Both the position numbers and the translations under genes were made by a program. The notes beneath the pieces were generated by a model. It was not told the DNA's origin and did not search any database. It saw nothing but the letters and a program-made list of their open reading frames with translations. This document shows, in pieces, positions 6,777-14,903 of a stretch of 53,635 nucleotides of DNA. The stretch is from an uncultured beta proteobacterium. GTDB taxonomy: Bacteria > Pseudomonadota > Gammaproteobacteria > Burkholderiales > Burkholderiaceae. The stretch covers positions 1 through 53,635 of the forward strand of contig CAIPQU010000160.1 in assembly GCA_903867305.1 (NCBI GenBank), written 5' to 3'. The stretch's first letter is position 1, and each line of letters opens with the position of its first letter.

Positions 6777-8579
6777 TTAATCTTTCAGTCGAAGTTTATT
6801 AAGCTGCGGCGCATCCGTAAATTGTAATTTTGCTAAATGAGAATATAGACCGCCTTGCTCAATTAAGCTATTGTGTGTTCCTGTTTCAATAATTCGTCCG
6901 TGCTCTAGCACGATAATACGATCGGCCTGTTTAACAGTAGAAAGTCGGTGGGCAATGACTAGAGTTGTACGATTTTTCATAGCTCCCTCAAGTGCTTGTT
7001 GAACGAGGTTTTCTGATTCTGCATCAAGCGAGCTCGTCGCCTCATCTAGTAACAGTAGAGGCGGGTTTTTTAATAATGCTCTAGCAATTACAATCCGTTG
7101 TTTTTGTCCACCAGATAACCGAATACCACGATCGCCTAAGAACGTTTGATATCCATCTGGCAAGCGAGTAATAAATTCGTCAGCGGCAGCCAAATGAGCT
7201 GCGTGATAAACCTCTTCATCACTTGCGCCCTCTTTGCCATAGCGGATATTCTCCATCGCATTAGTTGAAAAAATCACCACATCTTGGGGCACAATACCAA
7301 TTAATTTCCGTAATTCTTGCAACTCTAATTGTTTGATATCAATACCATTTAATTTGATAGACCCAGACTGAGGATCATAAAAACGTAAAAGTAATTGAAA
7401 TAGCGTCGTTTTTCCGGCGCCAGAAGGACCTACGATTGCGATTCTTTCCCCTGGATTTATTTTCAAATGAATATCTGAAAGAACTGGATTAGGGTTTGAT
7501 GAATAATGAAAGTTCAGACCTTGAATTTCTAATTGAATACCGTGTTTTTGCCCTAAGGTTAGATGCTCTGGGTGATTTGGACTTTTAATACTAGAGTTGA
7601 GATTGAGTAGCTCCAAGAGTCTTTCACTTGCACCGATCGCTCGTTGTGTATCTCCAAGAACTTCAGCCACCACAGCAATCGCACCTGCAACAATGACTGT
7701 ATATAAAATAAATTGTGTCAGTTCGCCACTCGATAACTCATTTCTAGTGACAGCATAAGCACCTAACCAAAGGATCAGAATAATGCTTGAGAAGCCTAGC
7801 AAAATAGCAATAAATGTTAGATTTGCCCTAGCAACTGTTCTGATTCTCGCTGTCAGGAATGATGTTTCAACATATTGATTAAATAATTTGGCCTCAGAAG
7901 CTTCATTCGTAAATGATTGAATCGTTGAAATCGCATTGAGTTTTTCACCAGCGAGGGCTGATGCATCGGCAATTTTATCTTGCGAATTTTTCGACAATTT
8001 ACGAACCCGACGTCCCAGAATCATCGTTGGGATCACCGTGAGTAAAAGCATGACGAGAATCAGAATCGATAATTTAACACTAGTAATGAACATCATTACT
8101 AGTCCACCTGATAATAAAAGTGCATTTCGGACCGCCATCGAAATACTCGTCCCTACGAGCGTCTGAATCAGAGTAGTATCTGTATTCAGTCGTGACAGAA
8201 TTTCTCCACTTTGGGTGCTTTCGAAAAACTCGGGACTTTGTTGCAAGACGTGACCATAGACCACTTTTCGAATGTCAGAGGTCACCCGTTCACCTAACCA
8301 AGAAACCATATAAAAACGTAGAGCAGTAGAAAAGGCAACTACACTCGCCACTAAAAATAACTGAATAAAAGTCGTGTTGATTTGACTGCTACTCGATGAA
8401 TGAAAGCCCAGATTAATAATTTCTCGAAAGCAAAAAGGAACGGCAAGAGTAGCGCAAGCAGCTAAAACCAAACTAAACCCAGCTATGAAAAACTGTTTTT
8501 TATATGGCTTTAAAAATGGCAGTAATGCTTTGAGAGATCCAATATTGGATAGACTTGGTTTTTTTTCGGTGGGAGGCAT
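6777..8579 (-). CDS. MsbA-like ABC exporter, fused membrane and ATPase domains
   Basis: A 600-aa half-transporter with six transmembrane segments (about 30-330) and a C-terminal ATPase: Walker A GPSGAGKT (384-391), the exporter X-loop TFLGDRG (about 479-485), signature LSGGQ (488-492), Walker B with Asp512 and Glu513, and an H-loop His in VIAHRLSTV. It functions as a homodimer and belongs to the ABCB/MsbA-like group with lipid or drug substrates. The glycosyltransferase and lpxK neighbours typical of true msbA are missing, so a lipid A role is not supported. It is transcribed alone, convergent with the tripartite exporter operon. Confidence 0.88.
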   Translation of the reverse strand: MPPTEKKPSLSNIGSLKALLPFLKPYKKQFFIAGFSLVLAACATLAVPFCFREIINLGFHSSSSSQINTTFIQLFLVASVVAFSTALRFYMVSWLGERVTSDIRKVVYGHVLQQSPEFFESTQSGEILSRLNTDTTLIQTLVGTSISMAVRNALLLSGGLVMMFITSVKLSILILVMLLLTVIPTMILGRRVRKLSKNSQDKIADASALAGEKLNAISTIQSFTNEASEAKLFNQYVETSFLTARIRTVARANLTFIAILLGFSSIILILWLGAYAVTRNELSSGELTQFILYTVIVAGAIAVVAEVLGDTQRAIGASERLLELLNLNSSIKSPNHPEHLTLGQKHGIQLEIQGLNFHYSSNPNPVLSDIHLKINPGERIAIVGPSGAGKTTLFQLLLRFYDPQSGSIKLNGIDIKQLELQELRKLIGIVPQDVVIFSTNAMENIRYGKEGASDEEVYHAAHLAAADEFITRLPDGYQTFLGDRGIRLSGGQKQRIVIARALLKNPPLLLLDEATSSLDAESENLVQQALEGAMKNRTTLVIAHRLSTVKQADRIIVLEHGRIIETGTHNSLIEQGGLYSHLAKLQFTDAPQLNKLRLKD

Positions 8580-8686
8580 ACCTTCAGTACAGCGAATAGT
8601 TATCAGTTAATCCCCATTGTAGTTCAGATTGGGGGATCTTTACCTACCTAGAAACCGGATGAGGGTATCAATCATCAAAAGAAGAC

Positions 8687-9043
8687 TTAAGTACTTTTAA
8701 CTTGCGTCGTGCAAGGCTCTAGTCGTTCTTGACCATACCGAAGTTGGAATAGTTGATTATTCGCTTGATTGAACTTCAATTGACCTACTTCAGGATCAAA
8801 TCGAATAATGATTTGATATTCATTACTAAATTTTAGTAATTCAAATCTCAATTCTTTACCGTCAATATAAAGATTTCCCTCTAAAGAGCCTTGATTAATA
8901 TCCATTTGAAACGGTTTACCATTCAGCGTGCATTGAATCGTCTTTGATTGATGATCGATGGCTTCTACTTTAGGTTTTTGCGAGTCGCATCCAATCAACA
9001 ACATGATAAGTAATGAACTTGCTAAAAAATATTTAATACTCAT
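8687..9043 (-). CDS. Small lipoprotein of unknown function
   Basis: A 118-aa protein. The chosen start (ATG 9043) gives a clean lipoprotein signal MSIKYFLASSLLIMLLIGC with lipobox LIGC; a longer in-frame version would bury the signal peptide and overlap nnrU. The mature part is small and beta-rich (TIQCTLNGKPFQM, GNLYIDGKELRFEL, YQIIIRFD, LFQLRYG) and keeps two further cysteines (Cys in IQCTL and PCTTQ) that could form a disulfide. I do not recognise the family. It begins 8 nt after the stop of the NnrU-family gene and so is probably co-transcribed with it. Confidence 0.7.
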   Translation of the reverse strand: MSIKYFLASSLLIMLLIGCDSQKPKVEAIDHQSKTIQCTLNGKPFQMDINQGSLEGNLYIDGKELRFELLKFSNEYQIIIRFDPEVGQLKFNQANNQLFQLRYGQERLEPCTTQVKST

Positions 9044-9050
9044 GAAAAAA

Positions 9051-9635
9051 TTAACGAAGGTGCATAAAAGGTGATACACCGATGAGAACTTCGTGTAACC
9101 AGAACACAAATATGGCCCAAACAACAATCCCTGAAATCACAGAAATAAACGTCGCTTTTTTACTAATGACAGCAGATTCAGGTACATCAAAGGGGCGCTT
9201 TCTAGCTGATCGAAAATCCAGAACTGCCCAGATTAAAAAAGAACTAAATAAGATCAAATCAACTAGAGTTCCGTTGGCGAAAAGATGGGCGAGAGCCCAT
9301 ACTTTGACCCCTAATATCATCGGATGTTTTACTTTAAGACGAATGGCATTATTTGTTGGTGAGCTTGAAGCCAAGAGGATGAATGTGAAGAGATTTAGCA
9401 CTAGAGCCAGATGTATACCTGCGCTAGTAGGTTGCCAAAGTAAGATCGGATTTTGTCTAGCTTGCCCATATCCCACGACCATCACAACGAAACCCGTCAA
9501 TGAAATGATGGTGTAAAGCCCTTTCCATTTCTTTTCACCCAATTGAGTAATCATTTTTGTACGCCATGGTTCAGCAAATATGCGACAAGAATGACTACAT
9601 AGAAAAATAACCAGACCAATGAGAAATAAGGCCAT
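9051..9635 (-). CDS. NnrU-family integral membrane protein
   Basis: A 194-aa protein with about five or six transmembrane segments, opening MALFLIGLVIFLCSHSCRIF and carrying the family hallmarks HPMILGVKVWALAHLFANG (about 100-118) and AVLDFRSARKRP. NnrU was first linked to denitrification in Rhodobacter; relatives include isoprenoid-modifying membrane enzymes, and the function of most homologues is unknown. ATG 9635 is preferred over an upstream in-frame ATG because it follows GGAG with 6-nt spacing. The gene heads a two-gene unit with the small lipoprotein. Confidence 0.85.
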   Translation of the reverse strand: MALFLIGLVIFLCSHSCRIFAEPWRTKMITQLGEKKWKGLYTIISLTGFVVMVVGYGQARQNPILLWQPTSAGIHLALVLNLFTFILLASSSPTNNAIRLKVKHPMILGVKVWALAHLFANGTLVDLILFSSFLIWAVLDFRSARKRPFDVPESAVISKKATFISVISGIVVWAIFVFWLHEVLIGVSPFMHLR

Positions 9636-10017
9636 CAGATACTCCAAATAAAATGATGCAGGTTGAAATTGCGAATTTTGTATACGATAGAGCATATTCT
9701 AAAACAAAGCACACTTCATCGATGGGCTTTAAATATGAGAATCTGGTGCGTACCTTCATGCAGCCCCGATTTTTTTAACAACTTACGTCAAAGTAAGTTG
9801 TGATTGTTAAGACTATGTAAATCCCAAGGGATGTAAAAGTTTCTCTAGTTAGTGATGAGGCACTCCCCGAGATGAAAAAGAACTACGTTATGATGGAATA
9901 AAGAGTTTTCTCAAAGACATGGACTGGGGTTAGATTAAAGACGAAGTCTATTAAAATAGGATAGATGTCTTTGCTGGGAAAATAGTAAAACTTATTTGTA
10001 TCTAAGGAGAAAAAGAA
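9636..10017. other. Intergenic region between nnrU and the aldehyde dehydrogenase gene
   Basis: About 380 nt without a credible gene. It contains the divergent promoters for the nnrU unit and the aldehyde dehydrogenase, a perfect 9-bp inverted repeat at 9778-9801, and the ribosome-binding site AAGGAG just before 10018. No clear -35/-10 pair could be chosen. Confidence 0.6.
9778..9801. promoter_or_regulatory. Perfect 9-bp inverted repeat
   Basis: ACAACTTAC, six nt (GTCAAA), then GTAAGTTGT. The run of T's lies before the hairpin on the plus strand and as A's after it on the minus strand, so it is not a standard terminator. It lies between divergent genes and may be an operator. Confidence 0.4.
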
Positions 10018-11496
10018 ATGGCAGAAACGATCGTAACTCAACAAATGCTCATTAATGGTCAATGGGTTGACAGCGTCGATGGCGATTGGATTCATGTGGA
10101 GAACCCGTCCACTAAAACAGTATTTGCCAAAGTCCCTCGTGCAAATTCTCGTGACGTCAATCTAGCAGTTGCGGCTGCCAAGCAAGCTTCTCATTCTTGG
10201 AAGAGAAGTGCAGCAGCTGACCGAGGCAAGATGCTGTTTGCAATTGCGGATGGATTAGAAGCAAATAAAGAAAAAATTGCTCGCTTGATTAGTACTGAAA
10301 ATGGCAATGCACTGCGAACGCAAAGTCGTGGAGAAGCCTCAGTTACTGTAGACATATTTCGATATGTGGCAGGACTTGCTCGTGAATTAAAAGGTAAAAC
10401 GATGTATTTAAATCCAGAAAACCTGGATTACACCCGTCGCGAGCCCTACGGTGTTGTGGGAGCGATTGTGCCCTGGAATGCCCCTCTCATGTTGGCTGCT
10501 CTAAAAATTGCGCCAGCCATTATGACGGGAAACACAATGGTCTTAAAAGCATCGGAAGAAGCACCCATGGCCGTATTAGAAATGGCTAGAATTTGTGCTG
10601 AATCTTTACCTCCAGGAGTTTTAAATGTCTTGACGGGTTACGGTGCTGAATGTGGCGCTGCGATTGCGGAGCATCCAGATATTCCTAAAGTATCCTTTAC
10701 AGGATCAACCGCAGTTGGTAAATCCATCTTGGCTGCGGCGAGTAATCGTATTGCTTCAGTATCTTTGGAGTTGGGTGGTAAAAGTGCGCAGATTGTATTA
10801 CCCGATGTTGATCATAACTACACTGCGGATGGCGTTATTACTGCTATGCGATTTACTCGTCAGGGTCAGTCCTGTACAGCAGGTTCGAGACTGTTTTTAC
10901 ACGAATCTATTGCGGATTCATTTTTGGCAACACTAACTGATAAACTTAAAAAAATGCGTGTTGGAGATCCTTTGAACGAAGAGAGTGATACAGGATCTTT
11001 AGTCAATGCTAAGCAATTTTCACGAGTCAGTTCTTATGTCCAAGAGGCGATAGAAGCGTCGCCTAGCTCCTTAATTATGGGAGGCTTACCACCGACAACC
11101 GGACCGTTATCACACGGGTATTTTTTCGAGCCAACGGTTTTTTTAAATTTACCGGAAGAAGTCAGAATGACACGCGAAGAGGTCTTTGGGCCAGTGTTGT
11201 CTGTCTCAACATGGCGTGATGAAGCTGATGTCATTGAGAGGGCTAACCAGTTGCAGTATGGTTTAGCTGCCTTTGTCTGGGCTAGAGGAGGGGCGCCTGC
11301 ACTGCGCATTGCGCATGCATTGGATGCTGGTTGGGTCATGGTCAACCAAGGTGGTGGGCAACAGCTTGGGCATTCCTATGGTGGCATGAAGCAAAGTGGT
11401 TCTGGTAGAGAGTTTTCTTTAGAGGGTATGCTTGAGAGTTATACCGAAGTGAAACAAGTATCAGTTAATCTTGGAGATCACGGCTTTACTCGCTGA
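10018..11496 (+). CDS. NAD(P)-dependent aldehyde dehydrogenase
   Basis: A 492-aa aldehyde dehydrogenase that oxidises an aldehyde to the carboxylic acid. The oxyanion Asn lies in VPWNAP (about 151-156), the cofactor Lys177 in VLKASE, the Rossmann SFTGSTAVGK at 226-235, the general base Glu251 in LELGGK and the nucleophile Cys286 in QGQSCTAG. Length and residues are complete, so it should be active. The EVFGPVLSV block near residue 390 is also conserved. The ribosome-binding site AAGGAG is 9 nt before ATG. It is transcribed alone and convergent with a Bug receptor gene. The substrate is unknown; neighbours suggest a carboxylic-acid degradative route. Confidence 0.92.
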   Translation: MAETIVTQQMLINGQWVDSVDGDWIHVENPSTKTVFAKVPRANSRDVNLAVAAAKQASHSWKRSAAADRGKMLFAIADGLEANKEKIARLISTENGNALRTQSRGEASVTVDIFRYVAGLARELKGKTMYLNPENLDYTRREPYGVVGAIVPWNAPLMLAALKIAPAIMTGNTMVLKASEEAPMAVLEMARICAESLPPGVLNVLTGYGAECGAAIAEHPDIPKVSFTGSTAVGKSILAAASNRIASVSLELGGKSAQIVLPDVDHNYTADGVITAMRFTRQGQSCTAGSRLFLHESIADSFLATLTDKLKKMRVGDPLNEESDTGSLVNAKQFSRVSSYVQEAIEASPSSLIMGGLPPTTGPLSHGYFFEPTVFLNLPEEVRMTREEVFGPVLSVSTWRDEADVIERANQLQYGLAAFVWARGGAPALRIAHALDAGWVMVNQGGGQQLGHSYGGMKQSGSGREFSLEGMLESYTEVKQVSVNLGDHGFTR

Positions 11497-11580
11497 TTGA
11501 AGCGAATATTCCCAAGAATTAAACTCCTGTTAGACTCGCATTAGCGGCTTATCAGGATTGTTTCTCAGAGGAGTTGAGAC

Positions 11581-12549
11581 TTATTCTGGCTTGAGCCCTG
11601 AAGCGTCAATGACTTTTTTCCAATGAATTTTATCTTTCACTAAAAAAGATTTAAATTCATTAGGACGGCTACCAACAACGATCGCTCCAAGATCATTCAG
11701 TCGCTTGCGAATTTCCGGTTTAGCTAGAGCTATTTGTACCGCATTATCAATTTTTTGAACAATGCTTGCAGGTGTTCCAGCGGGAGCGAGCATACCTACC
11801 CATGGTGCGGTTGCATCAAAGCCTTTATATCCAAGTTCTTCCATAGTTGGAGTATTTGGGAAGTCTGGATGACGCTTTAAGGTTCCAACGGCCAGAGGCC
11901 ACAGACGTTTTTGAGACACAAGATCAGCAATACCAATCACTGGATAGAAGATAAAGTTGACATTTCCAGCCATCACTTCAGTCAAGGCCGGTGCATTTCC
12001 TTTAAATGGAACATGAATGAGATCAATGTTTGCTTCTGTAGCGAGGAGTGCTCCAGCTAAATGAGATGAGCCCGCATTGCCTGATGAGCTATAACTAATA
12101 GTACCTGGTTTATCAGCCGCAGTTTTCACAAAATCAGGCAGCGTTTTGATTTGAGAGTTATAAGCTGTTACAAGAATCATGGGCAGATCGGCAACTAAGG
12201 TAATTGGTTCAAAACTTCCAATAGGATCATAGCCGGGTTTTTTAAACATAATCGCATTGACATTATGTGACAAGGAGGCAAAAAGCAGGGTATATCCATC
12301 TGCAGGAGATTGGGCAACAAACTCGGTAGCAATTTTAGCGTTTGCGCCAGCTTTATTTTCGACAATGACTGATTGACCCAGAGTTGCCGTCATATCTTGC
12401 GCTAAAACACGTGCAATGACATCAGTTGGACCTCCGGCCGCAAAGCCAATCATTACTTTGATCGGCTTTATTGGGTAAGTTTGCCCAACGGCAGATAAGT
12501 TACACATCAACCCAAACAGACAAAAAAGTTTCTTATATAGGTGACTCAT
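11581..12549 (-). CDS. Bug/TctC-family periplasmic receptor (TauD-linked)
   Basis: A 322-aa solute-binding protein with an N-terminal signal peptide (MSHLYKKLFCLFGLMCNLSAVGQ region) and the family blocks YPIKPIKVMIGFAAGGPTD, ENKAGANAKI, SPADGYTLLFA and HVPFKGNAPALTEVMAG. These proteins bind small carboxylates and normally feed a TctAB permease. ATG 12549 is chosen because longer versions add unrelated residues and overlap the upstream gene; there is no Shine-Dalgarno on this strand (the complement of GGAGG lies there instead), so translation may depend on coupling. It follows the TauD-type dioxygenase gene by 22 nt, and the two probably form an operon. Confidence 0.88.
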   Translation of the reverse strand: MSHLYKKLFCLFGLMCNLSAVGQTYPIKPIKVMIGFAAGGPTDVIARVLAQDMTATLGQSVIVENKAGANAKIATEFVAQSPADGYTLLFASLSHNVNAIMFKKPGYDPIGSFEPITLVADLPMILVTAYNSQIKTLPDFVKTAADKPGTISYSSSGNAGSSHLAGALLATEANIDLIHVPFKGNAPALTEVMAGNVNFIFYPVIGIADLVSQKRLWPLAVGTLKRHPDFPNTPTMEELGYKGFDATAPWVGMLAPAGTPASIVQKIDNAVQIALAKPEIRKRLNDLGAIVVGSRPNEFKSFLVKDKIHWKKVIDASGLKPE

Positions 12550-12571
12550 AGGAGGATTATTCCGAGTTAGA

Positions 12572-13435
12572 TTAAAAAAATAAGTTAGCGGCAACTTGAC
12601 AACGTTTGATATAGCGATGCTCATCAGGGCGATAGTCTGCCACGGCATTATGGATAGTCCAAATGTTATCCCACATCAGCACATTTTTTTCTTCCCACTC
12701 GAAAGCATAGCGATATTTTTCTTGTAATTGATGCTCGAATAAGAAGTTCAGAAGTTCATTACTTTCATCTTCTGGCAGTTCATTAATTCTGATGGAGTAT
12801 CCGGGATTGGCATATAGAACTTTCTTTTTTGATGTTGGATGAACCAATATCGCTGGATGTGAAACAGGAGGTTTAGCACGAAGTTGTTCTGGAGTGAGTG
12901 GTGGGCGAGAGCTACCTTTTTCCTGCCGCATTTTTTCCCAGAATTTATTAAAATCATGGGTAATAGTTTTATTTTCTAAGACTTGGGCAATATCTTTAGG
13001 TAAGCCTTCATAGGCCGCATGCATATTCGAAAACTCTGTATTTCCCAAGGATTTACCATTGCGGTGGGGTATTTTGATGCCATACAGAATATTGGCGAAG
13101 GCAATCATTTTGCTATACGACATATCGGTGTGCCAGTCTTGTCCGGCATCAGCTAGACCCAGTGGTTTACCATCTTCAACCATATTCGATAAAGTCATCA
13201 CTTCTGGTAACTCAGGATCTTGAGCAATTTTTGCCACATTGATTTCTAGCTCACCAAAATTACCACTAAAGTCACGCAGTTGTCGAGGACTGAGTTCTTG
13301 GTTTGTAAAAGCTAAAACACCATATTCTCCTAGCCATTGAATAATGAGCTCACGATCGTGATGAGAAAGTGGTTGGGATAAGTCGGCATCAACGACTTTG
13401 GCACCTAATATTTTATTTTCTGAAATAACATGCAT
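12572..13435 (-). CDS. TauD/TfdA-family Fe(II)/2-oxoglutarate dioxygenase
   Basis: A 287-aa enzyme of the taurine/2,4-D dioxygenase family, which hydroxylates a substrate while decarboxylating 2-oxoglutarate. The iron ligands are visible: His and Asp in DWHTDMSY (about 101-106) and the distal His in WTIHNAVADY (about 262), with the 2-oxoglutarate-binding Arg in DEHRYIKRCQV close to the C-terminus. The start is taken at ATG 13435 (MHVISENK) since the longer frame begins with TTG. With the downstream Bug receptor it suggests uptake and oxidative cleavage of a sulfonate, aryloxy acid or related carboxylate; the exact substrate is unknown. Confidence 0.88.
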   Translation of the reverse strand: MHVISENKILGAKVVDADLSQPLSHHDRELIIQWLGEYGVLAFTNQELSPRQLRDFSGNFGELEINVAKIAQDPELPEVMTLSNMVEDGKPLGLADAGQDWHTDMSYSKMIAFANILYGIKIPHRNGKSLGNTEFSNMHAAYEGLPKDIAQVLENKTITHDFNKFWEKMRQEKGSSRPPLTPEQLRAKPPVSHPAILVHPTSKKKVLYANPGYSIRINELPEDESNELLNFLFEHQLQEKYRYAFEWEEKNVLMWDNIWTIHNAVADYRPDEHRYIKRCQVAANLFF

Positions 13436-13487
13436 ATCAATCAATTCATGGCTGTATTAGCTTATTTATCCAAAACGCGTCACAAAA

Positions 13488-13645
13488 CCCCTTGCTTTAG
13501 CTGGGGGATAAGTGACGTAACATGATGTAAATGTTGCTGCTATAGTCTAGCACTATTAAAATATACAGTATATGGCGATGACGAAAACCCTTTCATTACG
13601 CGTTAAAGATAAGCACGCAAAATTCCTGCTTTCTCAAAAAAGATA
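13488..13645 (+). mobile_element. Remnant left end of an IS605/IS1341-type element
   Basis: From a hairpin CCCCTTGCTTTAGCTGGGG (13488-13506) to the broken tnpB start this stretch resembles the end of a TnpB-encoding IS200/IS605-superfamily element: a small imperfect stem-loop, a leader of about 65 nt, then an in-frame tnpB N-terminus. No tnpA, no right end and no remaining tnpB body are present; sequence after about 13640 is unrelated. The exact boundary and target site cannot be fixed. Confidence 0.5.
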
Positions 13646-13658
13646 TTCGTATAAATGA
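13572..13658 (+). pseudogene. TnpB N-terminal fragment
   Basis: The frame from ATG 13572 (or 13578) reads MAMTKTLSLRVKDKHAKFLL, then SQKRYSYK and a stop. TKTLSLRVKDKHAK-LL is the recognisable first strand and helix of TnpB, the RNA-guided nuclease of IS605-type elements. Homology stops after about 20 residues, and the RuvC and zinc-finger regions are missing, so it is a dead fragment left by deletion. Confidence 0.55.
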
Positions 13659-13663
13659 CAAGT

Positions 13664-13676
13664 TGGGATAATCCCA
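13664..13676. promoter_or_regulatory. Palindrome TGGGATAATCCCA
   Basis: Perfect 6-bp arms around a single central base, 56 nt before the FMN dehydrogenase start. Candidate operator or small hairpin in the leader. Confidence 0.35.
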
Positions 13677-13685
13677 TGAGTATAG

Positions 13686-13701
13686 ATCCAACATTTTGGA
13701 T
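13686..13701. promoter_or_regulatory. Inverted repeat ATCCAA-N4-TTGGAT
   Basis: Perfect 6-bp arms with a 4-nt spacer, 31 nt before the start codon of the 2-hydroxyacid dehydrogenase. The size and AT/CC-GG pattern suit a GntR/FCD-type operator, the usual regulators of lldD-like genes, but no regulator gene is in the window. Confidence 0.4.
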
Positions 13702-13731
13702 ATAAATTTCGGAATGCTTTAATATCTCAGG

Positions 13732-14898
13732 ATGAGCTCATCTATACAACGATTTTATTCGATTGCTGATTTGCGTTCGCATGCTAAAAAAAGGCTTCCT
13801 AAGGCCATCTTTGATTTTTTTGACGGTGGCGCAGAGGATGAATTAACTCTACAAAGGAATGTGAAAGCATTTCAAGAAAAAAGATTTATTCCGCAAGTTC
13901 TGAATGACGTTTCTCAAATAGATTATTCTGCCCCCATGCTGGGTGGTCCTAGTGCCATGCCCTGCGCCATTGCTCCGACTGGTGCTGTTGGATTTGGTTG
14001 GCCTAAAGGCGACATCGCGATTGCTAAAGCGGCAGCGATTTTTAATATTCCGTATTGCTTATCAACTACTGCGACTGCATCTATTGAGCAGATTGCTAAA
14101 GATGCGCCAGGCCGACATTGGTTTCAAGCCTATATTTTAAAAAATCAAGATTTTTTTAATCAATTAGTACAGCGCGCTCAGGATGCCGATTATGAGGCCT
14201 TAATGATTACGGTTGATTTACCTGTGGGTGGCAAGCGTGAAAGAGATTTTCGGAATGATTTCAAAATCCCGTTCCATCTCACTTTACGTAACTTGATGGA
14301 TTTTTCCTCTAGGCCATTGTGGGCTTTACCAATGCTGTTTAGGGGTATTCCAGAGTTGGAAAACTTAATTGGCCTCGATAGTCAAAGTGCCACAAAGCAA
14401 AATCTAGGATCATCTGTAGGTAAAAATTATGACCCTTCGTTTAATTGGGAAAGACTGCAACGCATTCGGGACCAATGGCCCAGGAAATTAATTATCAAAG
14501 GTGTGTTGAATCCTGAGGATGCGATGAGGCTTGTCAAAATGGGATGTGATGCGATCGTCGTCTCAAACCATGGAGGTCGTCAACTGGATGGAGTCATAGC
14601 AACTCTAGATGCACTACCTAATATTGCCAAAGCAGTAAATCAAGCAATCCCTGTGTACATCGATGGTGGTATACGACGAGGTGGAGACATTGTGAAGGCA
14701 ATTGCCAGTGGTGCGGATGGCGTACTTATTGGTCGAGCAACGCTTTACGGAGCAATTGCGGCGGGAGAAGAGGGCGCTCATCACGCGTTAGCGATTTTGC
14801 AAGATGAGTTAAAGAGGACAATGCAACTTTGTGGCGTATCCAATATTCAAGAGATTCATCATTCGCTTTTAGACAAATCTCCAAGCGGAATGAACTGA
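13732..14898 (+). CDS. FMN-dependent 2-hydroxyacid dehydrogenase (LldD family)
   Basis: A 388-aa flavoenzyme of the lactate/mandelate dehydrogenase and glycolate oxidase family, oxidising an L-2-hydroxyacid to the 2-oxoacid. Visible landmarks are FDFFDGGAEDE (about 26-36), IAPTGAVGFGWPKGD with FMN contacts, the substrate Tyr in HWFQAYI, the VDLPV strand, the FMN lysine in LIIKGVL, the catalytic His and Arg in SNHGGRQLDG, and the phosphate site YIDGGIRRGGD plus LIGRA. The length is normal and all key residues are present. Electrons probably enter the quinone pool. Two palindromes directly upstream suggest regulated expression. It is convergent with the FAH-family gene. Confidence 0.9.
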   Translation: MSSSIQRFYSIADLRSHAKKRLPKAIFDFFDGGAEDELTLQRNVKAFQEKRFIPQVLNDVSQIDYSAPMLGGPSAMPCAIAPTGAVGFGWPKGDIAIAKAAAIFNIPYCLSTTATASIEQIAKDAPGRHWFQAYILKNQDFFNQLVQRAQDADYEALMITVDLPVGGKRERDFRNDFKIPFHLTLRNLMDFSSRPLWALPMLFRGIPELENLIGLDSQSATKQNLGSSVGKNYDPSFNWERLQRIRDQWPRKLIIKGVLNPEDAMRLVKMGCDAIVVSNHGGRQLDGVIATLDALPNIAKAVNQAIPVYIDGGIRRGGDIVKAIASGADGVLIGRATLYGAIAAGEEGAHHALAILQDELKRTMQLCGVSNIQEIHHSLLDKSPSGMN

Positions 14899-14903
14899 AA
14901 AAT

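Noticed and set aside
6777..8579. Assignment as msbA
   Set aside because: No lpxK, waa or other lipopolysaccharide genes adjoin it, and many ABCB-type exporters share this architecture.
9082..9516. A 144-codon frame opposite the NnrU gene
   Set aside because: It is a shadow of a clearly conserved membrane protein on the other strand and has no recognisable features.
11522..11575. AACTCCT ... AGGAGTT repeat between convergent aldehyde dehydrogenase and Bug genes
   Set aside because: The arms are 7 bp but separated by about 40 nt with no T-run; too weak to call a terminator.
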